A stretch of 62,550 nucleotides of DNA, taken from Nitrospirota bacterium (GTDB lineage Bacteria; Nitrospirota; Thermodesulfovibrionia; Thermodesulfovibrionales; UBA6898). Numbering within the stretch: the first letter of the stretch is position 1; every line of letters begins with the position of its first letter. Location: assembly GCA_004321925.1 (NCBI GenBank), contig SCQH01000093.1, forward strand, positions 1-62,550, written 5' to 3'. Below, in pieces: positions 8,421-15,125 of the stretch. The notes beneath the pieces are model-generated. The model had not been told where the DNA came from. It made no database searches and was given only the letters and a program-made list of their open reading frames with translations. The position numbers and the translations under genes are program-made.

Positions 8421-8870
8421 ATGAACGAAACAATGGCCTGTCCGATCACCGGGCTCAAGAAGATCCTTCTGGCAACAGACGGCTCCCTGCATAGTGAAAA
8501 GGCGCTGAAAGAGGCGGTAAATCTCGCCAAGACCTGCGGCACAAAGCTCTATGTCGTGTCCGTCATCGAGGTGAACCAGGAATATGCGAGCATGGCCCCG
8601 AATGTAGTTGAACGGGCGGAGCAGGAGGCCCTTGCCCTCCTCAGCGAGATCAAACGCTGCGTCGAAAAAGAGGGTATCGACGTTGAAATGATAACGCATG
8701 AGGGTGAGGAGGCCTGGAAGCTGATCGTTGAGGAGGCAGAGGCAAAGAATGCCGACATGATCATCATGGGCAGCCACGGCAGGACCGGGCTGAGCAGGCT
8801 CCTGATGGGAAGCGTCACCGCAAAGGTCATCGGCCACGCACGTTGCAAGGTCCTGGTCGTCCCTGCCTGA
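8421..8870 (+). CDS. Universal stress protein, UspA family
   Basis: Cytosolic UspA-type protein of 149 residues with a Rossmann-like alpha/beta fold. It begins KKILLATDGSLHSEKALKEA and ends with the nucleotide-binding signature GSHGRTGLSRLLMGSVT, with the G-x2-G-x9-G(S) spacing intact, and VLVVPA. ATP binding is therefore likely. It overlaps the operon of the TauE exporter, starting one base after the preceding stop codon region. Likely a stress or metabolic-state sensor for the transporter; this role is inferred. Confidence 0.93.
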   Translation: MNETMACPITGLKKILLATDGSLHSEKALKEAVNLAKTCGTKLYVVSVIEVNQEYASMAPNVVERAEQEALALLSEIKRCVEKEGIDVEMITHEGEEAWKLIVEEAEAKNADMIIMGSHGRTGLSRLLMGSVTAKVIGHARCKVLVVPA

Positions 8871-8886
8871 ACCTTTGATTATTACT

Positions 8887-8911
8887 CAGGCCCTGCGGCA
8901 TGCAGGGCCTG
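8887..8911. terminator. Hairpin between convergent genes
   Basis: CAGGCCCTG (8887-8895) pairs perfectly with CAGGGCCTG (8903-8911) around a 7-base loop. It stands between the ends of uspA and the minus-strand regulator. There is no clean T-run on either side, so termination strength is uncertain. Confidence 0.5.
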
Positions 8912-8957
8912 GGACTCATACCGCAGCCCCGTTCATTCCTCTTAGAACCGTTGTTTC

Positions 8958-10319
8958 TTAATCGGACTCGATCCCATATTTTTTCAGCTTTCTCCAGAGC
9001 GACACGCGGTCGATCCCGAGGATCTGGGCTGCAAGGGTCTTGTTGCCGCCGGACTCGGACAGGACCCAGGTAATATAGGACATCTCCTGGTCGTCAAGAG
9101 AGGGGATCTTCCCCTCCTTTTTTCTGAAGGTCCTGATGCTCAGCTCCCTGAGGTCCTCCGGCAGATGGGCAACCTCGATCAACCCGCTGTTGGCAAGTGC
9201 GACCCCCCGTTCAATGATATTTTCAAGCTCCCTGACATTCCCGGGAAAATCATATGCATTGAGGATAGCCACGACATCCGGGGAGACCTCGGTCACCTCC
9301 TTCTTCATGAGCGCCGAATACTTCTTGAGAAAATAATAGCCCAGCAGGGGGATGTCATCCTTTCTTTGCGCCAGGGGAGGAATGGTGAGCGAAACGACAT
9401 TCAGCCGGAAGAAAAGGTCCTGCCTGAAGGCCCCGCTGCGGATGACATCCTGGATGTTCCTGTTCGTCGCGGCCAGGAACCGCACATCCGTCTTCAGCGG
9501 TTCGGTCGAGCCGAGCCGCAGCACCTCTTTCTCCTGCAGGACCCTCAGCAGCTTCACCTGCATTGAGGGAGACATCTCGGTCACCTCGTCAAGGAAGAGC
9601 GTCCCGCCGCCGGCACGCTCGATCAGCCCCTTCTTCTGTTCAGCCGCACCGGTAAAGGCCCCCTTCTCATGCCCAAAGAGCTCATTGGCCAGCAGCTCTT
9701 CGGAAAAAGCACCGCAGTTTATCGCAAGGAACGTCTGATCGGACCTCTTACTGTTGAAGTGTATATACCTCGCAAAGAGCTCCTTGCCTGTCCCGCTCTC
9801 GCCGGTTATCAGGACATTGCAGTCTGTCGGCCCGATCTGGCGTGCCGTGTCGAGCAGCCTCTGCATGCCCGCATCCTGGGTGATGATCCTGACCTTGCCC
9901 TGATAATTTTCGATCTGCTCCCTGAGCTGCATATTCTCTTTCCTGAGCCTGACCTTTTCGACCGCCTCCCTGACGATCTTGCGCACTTCGTCGAACTTGA
10001 AGGGCTTGGCGATGTAATCGTACGCCCCCTTCTTCATGGCATGGATGGCGGATTCGACCGTGGCAAAACCGGTGATCATGATCACCTCAGTGTCCGGATA
10101 GAGCGACCGGCACTTTTTGAGGATCTGCATGCCGTCGACCTTCTCCATCTTGAGATCGGTCAGCACAACATCAAACATCTTCTCCTCGATGATCTTCAGG
10201 GCATTCGTACTGCTCTGGGTGCTCTGGACACGATATCCCTCCTTGACCATCACGTGTTCAAGGTTTCTTAATGCGATCAGTTCATCGTCAATGATAAGGA
10301 TGTTCGGCTTATGTTCCAT
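8958..10319 (-). CDS. Sigma-54-dependent response regulator (NtrC family)
   Basis: Transcription activator of 453 residues. The N-terminal receiver (about 6-122) has acidic IIDDE, phospho-acceptor Asp in VVLTDLKM and Lys in AKPFK. The central AAA+ domain (about 145-380) has Walker A GESGTGKE, the sigma-54-contact loop GAFTGA, Walker B TLFLDEV and a conserved arginine region NVRELENII. The C-terminal Fis-type helix-turn-helix (about 408-453) reads GGNKTLAAQILGIDRVSLWRK. The kinase gene lies 12 bases upstream on the same strand. Palindromes and a sigma-54-like promoter in the nearby divergent region are likely targets. Its receiver is unusually similar to that inserted in the Lon protease at 21823-23832. 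Confidence 0.95.
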   Translation of the reverse strand: MEHKPNILIIDDELIALRNLEHVMVKEGYRVQSTQSSTNALKIIEEKMFDVVLTDLKMEKVDGMQILKKCRSLYPDTEVIMITGFATVESAIHAMKKGAYDYIAKPFKFDEVRKIVREAVEKVRLRKENMQLREQIENYQGKVRIITQDAGMQRLLDTARQIGPTDCNVLITGESGTGKELFARYIHFNSKRSDQTFLAINCGAFSEELLANELFGHEKGAFTGAAEQKKGLIERAGGGTLFLDEVTEMSPSMQVKLLRVLQEKEVLRLGSTEPLKTDVRFLAATNRNIQDVIRSGAFRQDLFFRLNVVSLTIPPLAQRKDDIPLLGYYFLKKYSALMKKEVTEVSPDVVAILNAYDFPGNVRELENIIERGVALANSGLIEVAHLPEDLRELSIRTFRKKEGKIPSLDDQEMSYITWVLSESGGNKTLAAQILGIDRVSLWRKLKKYGIESD

Positions 10320-10331
10320 GGATCTCTTTCC

Positions 10332-11786
10332 TCATGAGCAGAGTGCCTCCCTCATCGGCAGCCGGATGATAAAGGTGGTCCCGACGCCCGGGCTGCTTTC
10401 CACCGCGATCCTGCCTTCATGTTCTTCGACGATCTCCCGGGCAACGAAGAGCCCGAGGCCCGACCCCATGCCCTCGTCCTTGGTCGTAAAAAAGGGTTCA
10501 AAGATCTTCTTGACAATATCAGGCTCTATGCCAAGTCCGGTATCGCGCATCCTGAGCTCAACCTCCCGGGCATCAGCATCCTCGAGCGCGGAAATGACGA
10601 TCTCCCCGTCGTCAGGGATGGCGTCTATGCTGTTTTTCAGGATATTGAGGATAGCCTGTTCGATGCGCTGCTTGTCCGCAACGATCCAGTAATGCTCCGG
10701 GATATCGATCTTCAGTTCAACCTTTGTCGGGATCTCTCCCTGGATCAGCCTGACCGTATCGGCCAGCAGTTCATGCAGGAGCAGCGGCTTGCTCTTGAAC
10801 TCCTTCTTCCGTGAGAACTCAAGAAGGGAATGGACCATTGCCTTGGCCCGGTCAACCTCTTTTTCAACCTGCTGCAGGAGTTCTTTCTTATAGACCAGAT
10901 CAGCCTCGTCGATCTCCTCCTGGAGTATCTGGCAGGAACTTGAGATATTGGAAAGCGGGTTGTTCAGCTGATGGGCGACGCCCGAGACCATGGTGCCGAG
11001 GCAGGCAAGCTTTTCGGACTGCAGGATCACCCGCATCTGCCGCGATTCAAGCTCCTTGAGCATCCTGGTGTAGGCATTGCTGAGGGACTGGATCTCGGTG
11101 TCTGAAGAATCAAGGGAGATCCTGTCGAAGTTGCCGTCGATGATCCTCTGCATGTTCTCCTCGACCTGTTTGAGGGGCCTGACCACCATGCGCGACATGT
11201 AACGCCCGATCAGCCCTCCCGCAACGATCAGAAAGACGATCGAAGCGAGGAGAATTCTTTTTGAGGAGAGTATCAGTGCTTTTATGTAGGTCCGCTCCGC
11301 CTGAGCGATCTCCTCCGTAGCAGTGATGAGTTTTTTCCCCTGGTCCCTGATCTGGGCCTCCAGAGTGAGCGTTTCCCTGCTGCCCTGCCGGTTGGCAATG
11401 CTGCTGCTGTAATACCGGTTCATCAGAGATTTATACTGCCCGATGGTCTTTTCGAGTGCCGAGATATCGGTGCCGGGCGAGAGCTTTGCGATCGCGGTCT
11501 TGTTCCTTTTCAGGATGCCTTCTGCCACCCCCGTGTAGCGGACGTTCTCAAGATACTCATCTTTTTCTTTATAGATGATAAAGTTCTTCTCAAACCTTCG
11601 CATCTCGAGACTGGCATCAAAGAACTGCGAGATGATGATACTGAAGTCGATCTTCTGCCTGATGGTCCGGAGATTGAGGTAGTTCAGCACCGAGACGATA
11701 ATGATCAGGGCCAGGCAGAGGTAATAACCATACCTGACCTTGTTCTGGATGCTCGTTTTGATACTGAACATGGATGATTCTATCAC
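10332..11786 (-). CDS. Membrane sensor histidine kinase
   Basis: Partner kinase of the NtrC-type regulator, 484 residues from a GTG start at 11786; an ATG at 11771 is an alternative. Neither has a clear ribosome site. Order of parts: first membrane helix (about 20-37); all-helical sensor region (about 40-170, resembling 4-helix-bundle sensors); second membrane helix (about 175-193); HAMP (about 193-250); HisKA with phosphorylation site GVAHQLNNPLSN; HATPase (about 370-480) with NILKNSIDAI, DTGLGI and GSGLGLFVA motifs. The ligand of the sensor region is not apparent. A palindrome of the proposed regulator-binding type lies 7 bases from its start, suggesting autoregulation. Confidence 0.95.
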   Translation of the reverse strand: MIESSMFSIKTSIQNKVRYGYYLCLALIIIVSVLNYLNLRTIRQKIDFSIIISQFFDASLEMRRFEKNFIIYKEKDEYLENVRYTGVAEGILKRNKTAIAKLSPGTDISALEKTIGQYKSLMNRYYSSSIANRQGSRETLTLEAQIRDQGKKLITATEEIAQAERTYIKALILSSKRILLASIVFLIVAGGLIGRYMSRMVVRPLKQVEENMQRIIDGNFDRISLDSSDTEIQSLSNAYTRMLKELESRQMRVILQSEKLACLGTMVSGVAHQLNNPLSNISSSCQILQEEIDEADLVYKKELLQQVEKEVDRAKAMVHSLLEFSRKKEFKSKPLLLHELLADTVRLIQGEIPTKVELKIDIPEHYWIVADKQRIEQAILNILKNSIDAIPDDGEIVISALEDADAREVELRMRDTGLGIEPDIVKKIFEPFFTTKDEGMGSGLGLFVAREIVEEHEGRIAVESSPGVGTTFIIRLPMREALCS

Positions 11787-11792
11787 TGATCT

Positions 11793-11807
11793 ATTGCATT
11801 TTGCAAT
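11793..11807. promoter_or_regulatory. Candidate activator-binding palindrome 1 (RTTGC-N5-GCAAY)
   Basis: ATTGC-ATTTT-GCAAT, a perfect 15-bp palindrome directly upstream of the kinase start. It has the same length and arms as the palindrome at 11880-11894. Confidence 0.55.
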
Positions 11808-11879
11808 ACCCGTGGCTTAATTGCAACGCCTTCGGCAACCAAGCATCAGCAAGGCATTTCAAATAATTATCATTTTAGT

Positions 11880-11894
11880 GTTGCATATAGCAAC
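11880..11894. promoter_or_regulatory. Candidate activator-binding palindrome 2, with half-sites to 11928
   Basis: GTTGC-ATATA-GCAAC, a perfect 15-bp palindrome about 90 bases upstream of the -24 element, the usual distance for an NtrC-type enhancer. Further half-sites of the same words occur as TTGCAAC (11821), GCAAT (11910-11914) and GTTGC (11923-11927). Confidence 0.6.
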
Positions 11895-11981
11895 GTTTAT
11901 ATTTTTGATGCAATACCGGGTAGTTGCATTTTTTTATTTTATGATCAATGAGTTATGGCATTTCTTGCAAGATCATATATC

Positions 11982-11997
11982 TGGCACGAGACTTGTT
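11982..11997 (+). promoter_or_regulatory. Sigma-54-like promoter of the second TauE operon
   Basis: TGGCAC-GAGAC-TTGTT. The -24 hexamer is a perfect match and the -12 differs only in GT for GC, with the required 10 bases between GG and G. Predicted start is near 12008, ahead of the ribosome site AAGAGGTG and the ATG at 12049. Confidence 0.65.
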
Positions 11998-12048
11998 ATA
12001 ACAAAGACAAATGAACTTTAAGTTCAATAACTTTTCAAGAGGTGTGCG

Positions 12049-12177
12049 ATGACCAAGATAATGAGCAGACTCGAAGACATCCTCAGTGCAGTTGCTTTTA
12101 CTGATGCGGGTGAGTTTGGCAAGGCGCTCGAACTGGTCTTCAGGCATTGGGCATCTGTGCAGGGTGATGTTTCATGA
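12049..12177 (+). CDS. Small protein (42 aa) with the LEDILSAVAFTDAGE module
   Basis: First gene after the sigma-54-like promoter. It has ribosome site AAGAGGTG and an ATGA overlap with the next gene, which supports real translation. The 42-residue product starts MTKIMSRLEDILSAVAFTDA and continues GEFGKALELV. This is the same amphipathic module found at the start of the next gene, in the 59-residue protein at 12680 and at the end of the receiver protein at 18274. No known function; a protein-docking or regulatory helix pair is a guess. Confidence 0.65.
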   Translation: MTKIMSRLEDILSAVAFTDAGEFGKALELVFRHWASVQGDVS

Positions 12178-12650
12178 TGAAGAGGCTTGAAGATATGATG
12201 GCCGCTGTCTCCTTTGCAGAGGAGGGAGATGCTGAAGGTGCCAGGGAAATGCTCAGGGGCAGAAACGCCATCCTGCTGGCCATCTCTGACGTCTGCTTTG
12301 ACACGAGCGTCCTGAAGTATGCCCTGAACCTCGGTAAAAGGGTCCAGGCAGGCATCGACATCCTCTACCTGACCAGGGTCGAAGCGCATATCGACCAGAT
12401 CAGGGATTTCATGCAGACCGTATGCAAAGAGGGGATAGCCTGCAGACTCACAAAGACAGAGGGTTGCATGAAAAAAGCGATCCTTGAATATACCGATAAA
12501 AGGAGGGAGATAATCTTTGTTGTTGTCGGCTCAACACCTGAACTCGATATTGAGTGCCGGTCAGCTGAAAGGTCGCTTTCCGACGCCTGGAAGCGGCTGC
12601 AGTGTCCGTTAGTGGTCGTTGCAAAATCAGATATGCCATCAATGGCATAA
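12174..12650 (+). CDS. Small-module plus UspA-like domain protein
   Basis: 158 residues. Residues 1-30 (MMKRLEDMMAAVSFAEEG..) are the recurring small module. Residues about 31-155 form an alpha/beta domain with alternating strands (AILLAISDVCFDTSVLKYALNLG, DILYLTRV, EIIFVVVGS, PLVVVAKSD) like universal stress proteins, but without the G-x2-G ATP signature, so it probably does not bind ATP in the usual way. Translation is coupled to the upstream small gene by ATGA overlap. It probably forms a regulatory part of the TauE operon. Confidence 0.7.
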   Translation: MMKRLEDMMAAVSFAEEGDAEGAREMLRGRNAILLAISDVCFDTSVLKYALNLGKRVQAGIDILYLTRVEAHIDQIRDFMQTVCKEGIACRLTKTEGCMKKAILEYTDKRREIIFVVVGSTPELDIECRSAERSLSDAWKRLQCPLVVVAKSDMPSMA

Positions 12651-12679
12651 ATTAATAAATCATTCAGCAGGAGGACACA

Positions 12680-12859
12680 ATGAAACGGTTAGCCCGAAAA
12701 TTTGAGAATATGATGATGGCAGTGACCTTTGCGGAGGCGGGAGAACACGAGACGGCAAAGGAGATACTCAGGGATAATGACCGCCAGGATAAAACCGATC
12801 GTCTCAAACCATCAAAAAGGGCTGGCAAAGTACTTCGGGCAGCAGCACCGCCGCGTTAA
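12680..12859 (+). CDS. Small protein (59 aa) with the FAEAGEHETA module
   Basis: ATG 12680 follows AGCAGGAGGAC, a strong ribosome site. The product begins MKRLARKFENMMMAVTFAEA and contains GEHETAKEIL, then a basic low-complexity tail (RLKPSKRAGK). The first 30 residues match the recurring small module; the stretch FAEAGEHETA is identical to that at the end of the receiver protein at 18274. It sits 46 bases before the exporter in the same operon. Function unknown. Confidence 0.65.
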   Translation: MKRLARKFENMMMAVTFAEAGEHETAKEILRDNDRQDKTDRLKPSKRAGKVLRAAAPPR

Positions 12860-12905
12860 TTACCCATTACAGCATAAATCAAATAAAGAAGGAGGAAACA
12901 GAGTA

Positions 12906-14234
12906 ATGAGCTTTTTTAAGGAATTTGGACATTTCATGGTTATGGGTGCTCGGGCCCATGCAAAATGGGAACTCGACGTATCAAACCGCATTCTGCGCGA
13001 ACCGAAGCGGCTTGCGGTTTTCGGACTTTTGCTTCTGCCGATAATACTGGGAGGCATAGCCTTTGCCAGTGATATAGCGGGAGCGCTCCCATCGGTCCTT
13101 GGCGGCAAGAACACGTATTGCCCCTCATATTACACAAATCTTATCTTTCTGGCATCAATAGGCGTCGGCGTGTGCGCGGGCCTGATAACCGGCTGCATCG
13201 GTGCAGGCGGCGGATTCATAATTGCGCCTGCGCTGATGAGCGCAGGGGTAAAAGGCATCCTTGCAGTAGGTACCGACCTTTTTCATATTTTTGCAAAAGC
13301 AATCATGGGCAGCGTATTACACAGAAAACTGGGGAACATCTCTGTATCTCTGGCGGTAACCTTTCTGATAGGGTCCATAGGCGGCGCGACCCTCGGAGGC
13401 TACATTAACAGGACCCTGTATGAGTTCAACCCGGTATTAAGCGACGCGTTCATCACGACCATATATGTCCTGATGCTCGGGTTCCTCAGCTTCTACTCAC
13501 TTGCAGACTTTTTTAAATCAAGAAAACCGACAGTTCCGGAAAGCACCTCGGAAACCCGCACGTCAAAGGCCAGCGATGAGTCCATGACAGGCCTGGCCCA
13601 GAAGCTTCAGTCCATTAATCTTGCTCCGATGCTCCACTTCGACCAGGGAGTTGTCCCGGGCGGCAGAAAGATATCGGCAATCTTTCTTGTTCTGAGCGGC
13701 GCCCTGGTCGGCCTGGCAGCTGCAATCATGGGCGTAGGCGGCGGCTTTCTTACCTTCCCTATCTTCGTGTATATGCTTGGCGTTTCTTCAGCAACCACAG
13801 TCGGCACCGATATATTCCAGATCGTCTTTACTGCGGGGTATGCCGGTCTTGGCCAGTATGCTATCTATGGGTTCATTTTCTATACCCTTGCCATGGGCAT
13901 GCTGCTCGGCTCACTCATAGGCATCCAGGTAGGTTCACTGGTGACCAAGGTAGTTTCAGGCTCAACTATCCGCGGCTTTTATGCAGTTGCAGTTATGGCA
14001 GGCTTTGTCAACAGGGCTGCAGCTCTGCCTGTCAAGCTCGGGAAGATGGGATACATCAGTTTATCTCCTGAGACAGGAAAGTTGATCGAGAACATCGGCA
14101 TTTACGTTTTCTTCGTTGTTATCAGCATCTTCGCGATCTGGGTATTCGGAACGTTCTTCAGAAATATAAAGCATCTGAAGGGCGAGGAGGAGCCGTATAT
14201 AAAACATCTGAAGAGTGAGGAGGTGCATTCATGA
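12906..14234 (+). CDS. TauE/SafE-family exporter, second copy
   Basis: Membrane protein of 442 residues. ATG 12906 is chosen because GAAGGAGGAAA stands just upstream; the frame is open further upstream but that part overlaps the small gene at 12680. After a cytosolic N-terminus (about 1-35) comes a first helix, then two TauE halves. The first has GCIGAGGGFIIAPALMSAGV (about 96-115) and the second AIMGVGGGFLTFPIFVYMLG (about 276-295). A cytosolic linker (about 205-260) is hydrophilic and Ser/Lys-rich. The glycine motifs differ from those of the other TauE copy, so substrates may differ. Expression should depend on sigma-54 and the neighbouring kinase/regulator. Confidence 0.88.
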   Translation: MSFFKEFGHFMVMGARAHAKWELDVSNRILREPKRLAVFGLLLLPIILGGIAFASDIAGALPSVLGGKNTYCPSYYTNLIFLASIGVGVCAGLITGCIGAGGGFIIAPALMSAGVKGILAVGTDLFHIFAKAIMGSVLHRKLGNISVSLAVTFLIGSIGGATLGGYINRTLYEFNPVLSDAFITTIYVLMLGFLSFYSLADFFKSRKPTVPESTSETRTSKASDESMTGLAQKLQSINLAPMLHFDQGVVPGGRKISAIFLVLSGALVGLAAAIMGVGGGFLTFPIFVYMLGVSSATTVGTDIFQIVFTAGYAGLGQYAIYGFIFYTLAMGMLLGSLIGIQVGSLVTKVVSGSTIRGFYAVAVMAGFVNRAAALPVKLGKMGYISLSPETGKLIENIGIYVFFVVISIFAIWVFGTFFRNIKHLKGEEEPYIKHLKSEEVHS

Positions 14235-14917
14235 TCGCGAATAAAAAGGAATTCGGATTCGGGCTTGCGCTTTTCGTCGCCTTCTGGGTGGTCTTTGTCA
14301 TCATGCTTTCCCCTGTCTTCGAAGGGAAGAATTTGCTGGACTACATGGACAATCTCTATAACACGATCTCAAAGAAATCTTCCTACTACATCCCGGATGT
14401 AAAGAAAAAGGCTGATGCCTTTAGAGGGCAACAGATAGAATTCGTCGTAAAGGCAAAAGATGCAGACCAGGCAGGCAGGATGTCGAAGCTCTTTCAGGCG
14501 AGTCAGGCAACCGTGACCGTTGAAGACAAGAATGTCAAAGTAGGCGGAGATATCGGGATGATCTTTGACAATGTCCTTGCAGACGCCGATGCCATGTTTA
14601 AAAATGACGGCCCGGCCATCAAGAGCAAATACGGCTATGAAGAGAAGCAGGTCCTGTATGACTGGTGGAACGCGATGAAAGCTGCAGAAGCCAGTATGGC
14701 CAAGCAGGAAAAATTCAAGGAATCCACTACCTTCAACCGGGTGATGACAAAGGCCATAGAGCCCGCGTATAACTACTACGGCATACGTGCAACGGACATA
14801 AAGGAAAAGATCTGGATGGTAATTATTTCCCTCGCAGGCTATGTTATCTATACGATGTGGTACGGGTTTGCCATCCTCTTCATGTTCGAAGGATGGGGCA
14901 TGAGGCTTGAGCATTAA
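14231..14917 (+). CDS. Membrane protein with large extracytoplasmic domain, exporter partner
   Basis: 228 residues, ATGA overlap with the exporter gene, so translationally coupled. One helix near the N-terminus (about 10-30), an extracytoplasmic domain (about 31-190; Lys/Asp-rich, no Cys) and a C-terminal helix (about 196-220, IWMVIISLAGYVIYTMWYGF). No known domain recognised. Tight coupling suggests a subunit or substrate-capture partner of the TauE protein (inference). Confidence 0.7.
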   Translation: MIANKKEFGFGLALFVAFWVVFVIMLSPVFEGKNLLDYMDNLYNTISKKSSYYIPDVKKKADAFRGQQIEFVVKAKDADQAGRMSKLFQASQATVTVEDKNVKVGGDIGMIFDNVLADADAMFKNDGPAIKSKYGYEEKQVLYDWWNAMKAAEASMAKQEKFKESTTFNRVMTKAIEPAYNYYGIRATDIKEKIWMVIISLAGYVIYTMWYGFAILFMFEGWGMRLEH

Positions 14918-14963
14918 ACAAACACTTCGCCTATGTACACTGTGTGAATGAGCAGAGATTTAA

Positions 14964-15006
14964 TTAAATGGCAGGGCCGGGCAAATAGACCGGCCCTGCC
15001 ATTTAA
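14964..15006. terminator. Bidirectional terminator-like hairpin
   Basis: A perfect 17-bp inverted repeat: TTAAATGGCAGGGCCGG (14964-14980) and its complement (14990-15006) around a 9-base loop. The stem ends in A/T-rich pairs. It closes the exporter operon. Confidence 0.75.
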
Positions 15007-15125
15007 TCTCCTGCATGCCTGACATCAGTTGAGATCAGGAATTGATAAACCCCTGTAAATAATTCTAGAATTTACCATGATAATTACCGGCATGTATCCC
15101 GAACGGTTATTCTGCACTAAAAAAA

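Noticed and set aside
12729-12905. N-terminal extension of the second TauE protein
   Set aside because: It overlaps the small gene at 12680 in another frame; the ATG at 12906 has a strong ribosome site.
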